Source: Pedobacter yonginensis
Lineage (GTDB): Bacteria; Bacteroidota; Bacteroidia; Sphingobacteriales; Sphingobacteriaceae
DNA: 64,000 nucleotides
Direction: 5' to 3'
Assembly (NCBI RefSeq): GCF_003173595.1
Contig: NZ_QGNZ01000003.1
Location: 248,001-312,000, forward strand
A program made the translations under genes and the position numbers. Position 1 is the first letter of the stretch; every line of letters starts with the position of its first letter. Below the pieces are notes generated by a model, which searched no databases, was not told the origin of the DNA, and was given only the letters and a program-made list of their open reading frames with translations. Positions 44,081 through 52,099 of the stretch are shown here, piece after piece.

Positions 44081-44314
44081 TAACCAAATTTACAAATAAA
44101 TACTTTGCTATCATTCGATTTTTGGAAGGGTTAATCTGAAATGCAAGCATTAGTTCACAAACACGTGTTAGATTTTTTGATTTACACAAATCTGTAACCG
44201 CAGCGTGATTTCTATCTAGTTTCCGTAAACTACAACATTCATAAGTAGCTAGACGATGTCACAAATAGAAGCCGCCCCTTGCAAGTTTATTTAATAACTA
44301 AAATGCCCTGTTAA

Positions 44315-44344
44315 CAACAAAGGCGCTTTGCAGCGCCTTTGTTG
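44315..44344 (-). terminator. Strong hairpin after the second SusD gene
   Basis: CAACAAAGGCGC pairs perfectly with GCGCCTTTGTTG (12 bp) across a 6-base loop, 9 bases after the SusD stop at 44353. The T run on the minus strand is poor, so it may be a terminator or an mRNA-end stabiliser. Confidence 0.6.
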
Positions 44345-44352
44345 AATTTGAA

Positions 44353-46008
44353 TTAGTATCCTGGGTTTTGAACTAACTTCGGATTTAAGTCTCTTTGTCT
44401 TTGCGGTATAGGATATAAGTTTCTTGTTGCAGATGATGCGGTATGATCCCACCAAGTGCCAGTGGTAAACTTACCAAAACGAATCAAGTCATCTCTTCTA
44501 AATCCTTCAAAAATGAATTCTCTTCCTCGTTCTGCTAAAAGCTCATCTAACGTTAAACTTGCTGTGGTGTAAGCATTTGCAGGCCATGTTGCCGCTGTAT
44601 AAGCACGTTGTTTACAGGTGTTAATTAAAGCCACTGCATCAGCAGTTGCTGCGCCACCGTTTTTACGCATTAAAGCTTCTGCCTTTGCAAAGTAAATCCA
44701 AGTTAAACGGTACACGTTCCAGTCGGTATTATTGTAGTTTGGATCTACATCTACCTTAACGCCATTCACTATGCCTGCAATTGAATTGCCCAGCTTGTAC
44801 TTGTTAAAGCGAACGCCGCTATTTTCTTCACCTTCACTCATGTTCGAAACTGTAGAGCCTTTAGTGTTTTTCTGAATGTTATCTACAAAAGATAATGGTT
44901 TATCTGCGTATTCTACTGTACCCAACACTGGCGATACGCCATCGGCAAACTTAATTTGCGGACCAGCCAATAACCAATTTGTTTTGCGTAAATCGTCTGT
45001 ACCGTAGGTTGTGTACACGCCTGGGATTAAAACGATCCCGTCGTTACCGTTTCTACCACCGCCATAAATGTCTTTTTGTGCAAAGTGGTAAAACTCGCCA
45101 GTCCATGATGGTTCGAACTTAGCTCTTGTATAATCGTATGCGATAGAGAATATAACCTCCTTCGATAAATCGTTGGTGTTTTTGAATTGATCTGAAATGT
45201 TCGGATCCAGTGCCATTGCACCATTCTGTCCTCCGCCTTCATTGTTAATCAATTTATCCGCAGCGGCGATACAATCATCCCAACGTGGGGTACCTGTCCA
45301 CACTTCTGCATTTAAGTATAACTCTACCAACATGGCGTAACCACTGGCTTGAGACATACGGCCTAGCATGGCTCTGGAAAGTTTAGGTACGTTGTTGATG
45401 TTATCCAAAATCTCTTTCTCCACAAAAGCAAAAACATCTTTTCTACTTGTGGTGGTTGGATAAATCGGATTTGAAGGGTCAGCAGGTTCTGTTGCTAATG
45501 GAATGCCTCCAAAAAGATCCATTAATTTTAAAAAATGGAATGCTCGCAATAGTTTCAATTCTGATACATAGGCATTTTTTTCCTCTTGAGTGATGCCCAT
45601 AGTCGAAATATCGCGGGTGCTGATGTTAGCGATCGGATCATTACAATATCCTACACCGCCGTACATTAGCGACCATGCATTGTTTATTCCGCCTTCATCA
45701 ACTGTCCAACTGTGGTAGTGAAGTCTTTTCCACTTTCCACCATCCTCACCATGAGGGCCTTTTGTAGGCCAGGCCAACTGATCGCCAGAAAGTTCTGCCA
45801 AACGCCACCATCCATCTTGTTGTGATGGGGTTACCCATGCGTTTGCATGTGTATAGGGCCTTAAAACAGCAGATAGAACTTCATTTTTATTTGTATAAAA
45901 TTTATCGGCTGGAATTACATCGTATGCATTCTCATCGAGCTTGGTACAAGCACTGCTCATGCCCATAACTGCTATTAATGCCGTATATATTATTGATTTG
46001 TTTTTCAT
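44353..46008 (-). CDS. SusD/RagB-type outer-membrane lipoprotein (PUL 2)
   Basis: A 551-residue lipoprotein (lipobox SAC, about Cys21). SusD-type N-terminus CTKLDENAYDVIPADKFYTNKNEVLSAV and C-terminal NLYPIPQRQRDLNPKLVQNPGY. It should bind glycan at the surface and hand it to the partner SusC 11 bases upstream. No enzyme genes accompany this pair, so the ligand is unknown. It lies near the LacI and PUL 1 genes. Confidence 0.92.
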   Translation of the reverse strand: MKNKSIIYTALIAVMGMSSACTKLDENAYDVIPADKFYTNKNEVLSAVLRPYTHANAWVTPSQQDGWWRLAELSGDQLAWPTKGPHGEDGGKWKRLHYHSWTVDEGGINNAWSLMYGGVGYCNDPIANISTRDISTMGITQEEKNAYVSELKLLRAFHFLKLMDLFGGIPLATEPADPSNPIYPTTTSRKDVFAFVEKEILDNINNVPKLSRAMLGRMSQASGYAMLVELYLNAEVWTGTPRWDDCIAAADKLINNEGGGQNGAMALDPNISDQFKNTNDLSKEVIFSIAYDYTRAKFEPSWTGEFYHFAQKDIYGGGRNGNDGIVLIPGVYTTYGTDDLRKTNWLLAGPQIKFADGVSPVLGTVEYADKPLSFVDNIQKNTKGSTVSNMSEGEENSGVRFNKYKLGNSIAGIVNGVKVDVDPNYNNTDWNVYRLTWIYFAKAEALMRKNGGAATADAVALINTCKQRAYTAATWPANAYTTASLTLDELLAERGREFIFEGFRRDDLIRFGKFTTGTWWDHTASSATRNLYPIPQRQRDLNPKLVQNPGY

Positions 46009-46019
46009 TATCGTATAAA

Positions 46020-49000
46020 TTAAAAGCCAACGTTAACACCAAATAAGAAAGAACGGGTACTTGGATAAGCACCGCGATTATCTACACCTGGGCCTAAACC
46101 AGTATCTTGTATGAAATCAGGGTCGTTACCGGTATAACCTGTAATGGTAGCTAAGTTCTGACCCGTTGCATAAACGCGGAGGTTACGAATTAATTTGGTT
46201 TTCAATTTGAAATTGTAACCCAAAGTAACCTCATCAATTTTCACATTTGTTCCATTTTCCAAATAGTAATCAGAGTACATAAATGTATCGTTGATTTGGC
46301 TGTACTTATCGAACGCCGAGCTTAAATAGTTAGACCCTTTAATAGACGGATTGCCATAAGTTAAAGCGGTTGTATTTAAGATTTGGTAGTCGAATTTACC
46401 TCTTAAAAACACTCTTAAATCCCAATTTTTGTATGCAAAGTTGGCGGTGTAAGATGCGTAATACTTCGGAATCGCATTGCCAATTGGTGCTAAATCGGTT
46501 AGGTTTTTGTCTTTTGAATAGTTGATCTTATCGTTGGTAACCGCTTCGCCGTTTCTATTGAAGAATAACCATTTGCCTTCAGCATTAAAGCCTGCAAAAC
46601 GTTTACCCCAAAATACACCTAAATCTTCTCCTTCGTAAGTGGTAATGGCATCACCTAAATCTCCAGCGCCACCAATTCCTCCAAAGGTCTTGTATTTAAC
46701 GGTATAGATGTCGTTAGAATAAGAATCTAGCTTATTTTTAATGGTGCTTCCTGTAAAGTCCATACTGAAAGTGAAATCTTTATTTTTCACAGCCGTATAA
46801 CTTAAGGCCAATTCAATACCTTTTGAAGATATGGTACCTACGTTGGCAAAAATAGAGGATTGAACGTAAGGTGGCTGAGGCGTAGTATAAGTATCCAATA
46901 AATCTTTTGTTGTTCTATCGAATAAATCTAATGAACCGGTTAACTTGCTATCAAACAAAGTGAAATCGGCACCGATATTGGTTTCGCGTTTACTTTCCCA
47001 TTTCAAGAATGGATTGGCATTTCTGGTAGGCCCGTAAGTTTCGCGGTATGAACCATCTGGATATAAATATTTTCCTCCTGTGCCTAAAACTACTCTCGAT
47101 GCATTGTTCTCGAAACCAGAGTTACCCGTTACCCCATAACCCACTCTTAATTTTAAATAGTTAACCCATTTAATGTTTTTCATGAAGTTTTCTTCGGTAA
47201 CATTCCAACCCACCGATACGGCAGGGAAACTACCCCATTTGTTGTTGTCTCCGAAACGTGATGAACCTTCTCGTCTTAAAATAAATTGAGCTAGATATTT
47301 TCCATCAAAGGCATAGTTAATACGACCAAAAAAGGCAATTAATGTATTGTCGTTTTTAAAACTCCCGATAGAAGCTTTACCATCCGCCAATGCCTGACCT
47401 TGATTTAAATTATCTTCATTGAATTGATCGTTTAAGAAACCACGATTGTTGGCATCTTGTCCTTCTTCGATATAATAGCGGTAACTGTAACCTGCAACGG
47501 CCGAAATTGAATGTCTTTTGGCAATAACGGTATTGTAAGATAATGTTGGCTCTAATGCAAATGCTTGAGATAAGAAATTACTTTTGAACGCATAACCACC
47601 GTTTGGATAGTCGCTATTTTCAACAGAATTTTCACTTGCAAGTAATGCGTAACCACCATCTAAATAGCTGTTTCTCTGCACCGATCCGAAAACGGATGCT
47701 TTTAATCCAGTTATGATATCCAAATCTGCTTTCATATCGGCAGAGCTGGTTTGTTGCTTACGATAATTTGTTTCCTGAAATAATCGAGCGTATTGATTGG
47801 TGCTTTGATTATCGAAGTAATAGTTACCATCTGGTTTGAAGATTAAGGTAGTTGGATTTTTAGCTTGTTCTTCTTCCCAACCGCCACCGCCTAATAAGTT
47901 GGCATTGTTAAAGTTGGTTGCCAAATTCATCTGAATGTTCAGCTTATCATCCAAACCTTTCTGGTTTACATTTAACCTCAACGTATATTCTTTACGTCCG
48001 TTTTCTTTCGCAATACCTTCTAAATCGCGGTAATTGATACTGGCACGGTAACTTGTTTTATCCGTTCCGCCAGAAAGTGAAAGGTTATGGTTTTGAGAAA
48101 AATTAGCCTTGTTAACCAAGAGATTATACAAATCATTGTCGCCGCCTCTATCAATCGCATCAATTTGGCCTGAAGCAATTTTAGCTCTAAACTCATCAGC
48201 TGTTAAAAAATCTAACCTGTTTTGGATAAATTCTTTACGGATGTAGCCAGAATAATTAAAGGTTGGCGCACCTGGTTTTCCTTTTTTGGTGGTAATTAAA
48301 ATTACCCCTGCATTTGCACTGGTACCATAAATGGCTGCTCCTGATCCATCTTTCAAAACATCAACAGATAGAATGTCGTCTTGTTGAAGTAAATCTGGAT
48401 TACCACCAGGAATACCATCGATTACAAAAAGCGGACTTGAACTCCCGGTTACGGAAACCACCCCACGCAATTGTACGCTGGGGCTAGAGTTTGGGTTTGA
48501 ACCACTTGCACGTGTAATGTTTAAGCCAGCGACCTTACCTTGAATTAAATCGAGGGCGTTTCTGGATCCACCCTGCCTAAACTGGGCGGTATCAATGTGC
48601 GCAACGGATGAGGTAACTTCTTTGGTTTTCAGGGTACCATAACCTACCACCACAACTTCATCCAGCTTTTGCGAATCGGATGGTGCTAATTTTACAGATA
48701 ATGGCGTACTTCCATTCCCTGCAGGTAACGAACGGGTGGCATAACCGATATAGCTAAATTCTAAAATATCGGTAGGCGCTGATACTTTTATGGAAAACTT
48801 TCCATCTTCTTGGGTAACGCTTCCACCTGTTTTACCACGTACTTTAATTCCAACGCCAGGTAAACCGATGTTTTTTTCATCTAATACGATTCCCGTAATG
48901 GTGTTCTGACCTGCTTGGCCAGTAGGCGCCGCTACAGCCGCTGGTACTGCGGGTTGCGCTGGTGGGGGTGTTGCAATAACTGGACTTGCACCGCCTAAAG

Positions 49001-49208
49001 GGTTCACGGGCGCTTTTACCGAATCTGCAGGTTTTGCAACTGGTACTTTTTTGCTCGTGTCTTTTTTGGAGGTGTCTCTTTTAGTTGTGTCTTGCTGAAA
49101 ATAAAGGCTGTAGTTTTTGTTTTCGCTCTTTAACCTTGCAAACAACTGGGGGCTTGAAAGTAGGATCAGGCATAGGAATCCTGATAGCCTAAGTAAAATG
49201 TTTTTCAT
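46020..49208 (-). CDS. SusC/RagA-type TonB-linked outer-membrane transporter (PUL 2)
   Basis: A 1062-residue outer-membrane transporter from the ATG at 49208 (an in-frame GTG at 49214 is less likely). After the signal peptide (about 1-24) there is an unusual Thr/Lys/Asp repeat (DTTKRDTSKKDTSKK) and a Pro/Ala-rich linker, residues about 40-100, then a carboxypeptidase-regulatory-like domain (TITGIVLDEKNIGLPGVGIKVRG), plug (VQLRGVVSVTGSSSPLFVIDGIPGG) and barrel ending FLFGVNVGF. It imports the ligand of the adjacent SusD. A degenerate operator lies about 100 bases upstream. Confidence 0.92.
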   Translation of the reverse strand: MKNILLRLSGFLCLILLSSPQLFARLKSENKNYSLYFQQDTTKRDTSKKDTSKKVPVAKPADSVKAPVNPLGGASPVIATPPPAQPAVPAAVAAPTGQAGQNTITGIVLDEKNIGLPGVGIKVRGKTGGSVTQEDGKFSIKVSAPTDILEFSYIGYATRSLPAGNGSTPLSVKLAPSDSQKLDEVVVVGYGTLKTKEVTSSVAHIDTAQFRQGGSRNALDLIQGKVAGLNITRASGSNPNSSPSVQLRGVVSVTGSSSPLFVIDGIPGGNPDLLQQDDILSVDVLKDGSGAAIYGTSANAGVILITTKKGKPGAPTFNYSGYIRKEFIQNRLDFLTADEFRAKIASGQIDAIDRGGDNDLYNLLVNKANFSQNHNLSLSGGTDKTSYRASINYRDLEGIAKENGRKEYTLRLNVNQKGLDDKLNIQMNLATNFNNANLLGGGGWEEEQAKNPTTLIFKPDGNYYFDNQSTNQYARLFQETNYRKQQTSSADMKADLDIITGLKASVFGSVQRNSYLDGGYALLASENSVENSDYPNGGYAFKSNFLSQAFALEPTLSYNTVIAKRHSISAVAGYSYRYYIEEGQDANNRGFLNDQFNEDNLNQGQALADGKASIGSFKNDNTLIAFFGRINYAFDGKYLAQFILRREGSSRFGDNNKWGSFPAVSVGWNVTEENFMKNIKWVNYLKLRVGYGVTGNSGFENNASRVVLGTGGKYLYPDGSYRETYGPTRNANPFLKWESKRETNIGADFTLFDSKLTGSLDLFDRTTKDLLDTYTTPQPPYVQSSIFANVGTISSKGIELALSYTAVKNKDFTFSMDFTGSTIKNKLDSYSNDIYTVKYKTFGGIGGAGDLGDAITTYEGEDLGVFWGKRFAGFNAEGKWLFFNRNGEAVTNDKINYSKDKNLTDLAPIGNAIPKYYASYTANFAYKNWDLRVFLRGKFDYQILNTTALTYGNPSIKGSNYLSSAFDKYSQINDTFMYSDYYLENGTNVKIDEVTLGYNFKLKTKLIRNLRVYATGQNLATITGYTGNDPDFIQDTGLGPGVDNRGAYPSTRSFLFGVNVGF

Positions 49209-49309
49209 TGGCACTCACTAGTTTAGTTTATAATTGATTACGCAATGCGGCCAATAATTCACATAATTAACGAGAGCAATAGGATTAATTAGATATGATT
49301 AGGATTTCC

Positions 49310-49323
49310 GCAAAACGATTTAG
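49310..49323. promoter_or_regulatory. Degenerate LacI-type operator upstream of PUL 2 SusC
   Basis: GCAAAACGATTTAG, three mismatches from CTAAAACGTTTTAG, about 100 bases before the SusC start. Confidence 0.3.
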
Positions 49324-49390
49324 TAACGCCTTAAACGGGGTTTTGTTTTATAAAAAGTGAAAAATATGCTAAAAAGTTACATTGATGAAA

Positions 49391-50500
49391 TTAATTTCCG
49401 TTGAGGTATTGGAAAATCAATTTTGCAGTTTTTTGTGATGCGCCTGGCTTTCCCATCAAATTTAGAAGCTCGCTATAATGGTTTAACATTTCGGCTCTAC
49501 CTGCTCCTTCTAATATTTGAACCAATTCTTGATTTAGTTTGTCGGTATTACAATCTTCCTGAATCAGCTCGGTTACAATTTTTTTATTTACAATTAAGTT
49601 AACCAAGGAGATAAACTTAATTTTGACCAACATTCTTGCAATAGCAATGGAAACTGTACCACCCTTATACACCACAACCTGCGGAACGGTAAACAAGGCG
49701 GTTTCTAAAGTGGCTGTACCCGAAGCTACAATTGCAGCATGGGCATGATGCAATAAATTATAGGTATTGTTAAATAAAAGATGGATTTTTTTATCGCCGA
49801 TAAATTGCTGATAGTAACTTGTGGTAAAGGTAGGTGCTGCAGCAATGGCAAACGCATATTCTGGGTACCGATCTGTAACACTTAACATCGCAGGCAATAA
49901 TCTTTCAATCTCTTGTTTTCTGCTTCCAGGCAATAGAGCGATTATTTTTTGATTACCCAATTGATGACGTGTTCTGAAATTTAAATCGGGTGTGAACTGG
50001 GCAATTTCGTCTAACAAAGGATTGCCCACATAATCTACCTCCATACCCCACTGCTTATAAAAATCTACCTCGAAGGGCAATATGCAGAACATCTTATCTA
50101 CATCCCGCTTAATTTTTAATACTCTTTTCTGGTTCCATGCCCAAATTTTTGGTGAAATGTAATAGCAAACTTTAATTCCATTTTTTTTGCCAAACTCGGC
50201 TATTTTTAGGTTAAAACCAGGAAAATCAATCAATACTAATACATCTGGCTTCCACCTTAAAATATCTTCTTTACAGGCTTTCAGGTTTTTAAAAATGGTA
50301 CGCAGATTTAACACCACTTCGGTAAAACCCATAAACGCCATATCTGCATAATGTTTTACCAATTCGCCCCCCTCTGCCTGCATCTTATCTCCACCGAAAT
50401 ATCTAAACACGGCATCGCCATCTTCTGCCTTTAAGGCTTTCATTAAGTTGGCTCCGTGTAAATCGCCTGATGCTTCGCCGGCTACGAGATAGTATTTCAT
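49391..50500 (-). CDS. lpxB: Lipid-A-disaccharide synthase
   Basis: A 369-residue peripheral membrane GT19 glycosyltransferase that joins UDP-2,3-diacylglucosamine and lipid X to make lipid A disaccharide. Visible motifs are the N-terminal VAGEASGDLHGANLM, FRYFGGDKMQAEGG, LIDFPGFNLKIAEF, CYYISPKIWAWNQKR, LLPGSRKQEIERLLP and ASGTATLETAL. It follows surE and a small membrane protein on the same strand, a usual Bacteroidetes order, with a heptamer array upstream of its start. Confidence 0.95.
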   Translation of the reverse strand: MKYYLVAGEASGDLHGANLMKALKAEDGDAVFRYFGGDKMQAEGGELVKHYADMAFMGFTEVVLNLRTIFKNLKACKEDILRWKPDVLVLIDFPGFNLKIAEFGKKNGIKVCYYISPKIWAWNQKRVLKIKRDVDKMFCILPFEVDFYKQWGMEVDYVGNPLLDEIAQFTPDLNFRTRHQLGNQKIIALLPGSRKQEIERLLPAMLSVTDRYPEYAFAIAAAPTFTTSYYQQFIGDKKIHLLFNNTYNLLHHAHAAIVASGTATLETALFTVPQVVVYKGGTVSIAIARMLVKIKFISLVNLIVNKKIVTELIQEDCNTDKLNQELVQILEGAGRAEMLNHYSELLNLMGKPGASQKTAKLIFQYLNGN

Positions 50501-50521
50501 TTTTGTGGGTTATGGAGTTTT

Positions 50522-50711
50522 AAGTATAGAGTATAAAGTAACAAGTATCAAGTATGAAGTAGCAAGTAAGAAGTATCAGATATAAAGTAACAAGTATCAG
50601 GTATAAAGTAACAAGTATCAGGTATAAAGTATCAAGTAAGAAGTATTAAGTATAAAGTAACAAGTATCAGGTATAAAGTATCAAGTTCTAAAGTAGCAAG
50701 CATTAAGTATT
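50522..50711. repeat. Degenerate heptanucleotide array, about 27 units
   Basis: Repeats of AAGTATC, AAGTAAC, AGGTATA, AAGTATA and similar run on a 7-base period with one 8-base slip near 50690. The array lies between the small membrane protein gene and lpxB, ending 21 bases before the lpxB start. Confidence 0.85.
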
Positions 50712-50747
50712 AGGTTGGGAGATGGGTTTTTGGTTGAGCGGTTATTT

Positions 50748-51020
50748 TTATAAAACTTTGTAAAAGAAAAAGGCAAATGCACATAAAAAAGTGGCTGCTA
50801 AAATTCCTCTGCCAATGTTTTCCTTATTGTATTTAAAAAAATATTGCATGGTGTAAGCATTTACTGCAATAGCACCAATATATAATAAATCTGCCTTTGC
50901 TAAATAGGCTACGTGGGTAATGATGTAGTAGGCTACAGCGCATAAAATAGCAGGTGTTATCAAACCAATTGCTAAGCCTACCCAAACAGAGTTATTGATG
51001 TTTCTAAGTTTTTCGTTCAT
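50748..51020 (-). CDS. Small membrane protein between surE and lpxB
   Basis: A 90-residue membrane protein with three hydrophobic segments (SVWVGLAIGLITPAILCAVAYYIIT; DLLYIGAIAVNAYTMQYFF; GILAATFLCAFAFFFYKVL). The ATG at 51020 is preferred; the upstream TTG at 51032 overlaps the surE stop. The family is unknown, but the surE/small membrane protein/lpxB order recurs in Bacteroidetes. It may help lipid A synthesis or be neutral. Confidence 0.7.
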   Translation of the reverse strand: MNEKLRNINNSVWVGLAIGLITPAILCAVAYYIITHVAYLAKADLLYIGAIAVNAYTMQYFFKYNKENIGRGILAATFLCAFAFFFYKVL

Positions 51021-51032
51021 TATATAACTCAA

Positions 51033-51878
51033 TTAACCTAAGTTTAAGCCATCGGGACTCGAGATTTTGTGCTTGGGTTCTGCACCCTTTGTATGATCAT
51101 TTGACCCAAAATCCCAACTGTTTAAGGTTTGGATGGCGTGGTGCGCAGTTAAATCGAACTGTACAGGCACAATTGAAACATAGTTGTTTTCCAATGCCCA
51201 CACATCAGTATCTTCGCCTTTATCAAAATTTTGGAAAACCCCTGTCAACCAGTAATATGGACGTTTGTAAGGGTCAATTCTTTCTTCAAAATCTTCTGCC
51301 CATTTGGCATTTGCTTGTCGGCAGATTTTAATTCCTTTTAAATGATCGCCTTTCGGGAAATTTACATTTAACAAAGTGCCTTCGGGTAAGCCGTGTTCTA
51401 AAACCTGCTCGCAAATGGATTTTATATATTTTTTGGTGAAACTAAAATCGGCATCAGCAGCAAAATCATCTAAGGAAAAACCAATAGATGGAATTTTTTC
51501 TATTGCCCCTTCTACAGCAGCAGACATGGTTCCTGAATAGATTACATTAATGGAATTGTTCAATCCGTGGTTAATTCCTGATACGCATAAATCTGGCTTT
51601 TTGCCTTTAAAAATTTTGTTGACTGCAATCTTAACACAATCTACTGGCGTGCCACTGCATTTGTACATTTCTACCCCTGGATAAAGATCTACCCGATCAA
51701 AACGAATGGGCTTACCAATCGTAATGGCATGTCCCATCCCACTCTGCGGACTATCTGGTGCTACCACCACAACATTGCCGATTTCTTGCATTACCTCCAT
51801 CAAATTTTTAATCCCTGTGGCGGTAATTCCATCATCGTTTACAACTAAAATATTGGGTTTTGTGCTTTGCTTTGTCAT
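51033..51878 (-). CDS. surE: 5'/3'-nucleotidase SurE
   Basis: A 281-residue SurE nucleotidase that dephosphorylates nucleoside monophosphates. The metal-binding NDDG is at 14-17 (Asp15, Asp16), Ser46 lies in PQSGMGHA, and the SGINHG motif (Asn103) and YSGTMSAAVEGA follow. It is 20 or so residues longer than the usual 250-260 because of a C-terminal tail (DHTKGAEPKHKISSPDGLNLG). It is the first gene of the surE/small membrane protein/lpxB run. Confidence 0.95.
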   Translation of the reverse strand: MTKQSTKPNILVVNDDGITATGIKNLMEVMQEIGNVVVVAPDSPQSGMGHAITIGKPIRFDRVDLYPGVEMYKCSGTPVDCVKIAVNKIFKGKKPDLCVSGINHGLNNSINVIYSGTMSAAVEGAIEKIPSIGFSLDDFAADADFSFTKKYIKSICEQVLEHGLPEGTLLNVNFPKGDHLKGIKICRQANAKWAEDFEERIDPYKRPYYWLTGVFQNFDKGEDTDVWALENNYVSIVPVQFDLTAHHAIQTLNSWDFGSNDHTKGAEPKHKISSPDGLNLG

Positions 51879-52099
51879 GGCAGTAAAAATACAGATTATA
51901 AAATTTAAGGCACAATAAACCTTAATTTTAAATCTACAATTGCTAAACGACTAATAATTTAGTTATTAATTTTAAAATCGATTTCATTCCATAAAATAAA
52001 CCATCTATATTTGGGTAAATAACTTATTCAAAATGAAGCTTCTAGTTGGTCATTATCCCGCCAAATAGAATTCATGCTCATAAAACCAAATCCAAACAA

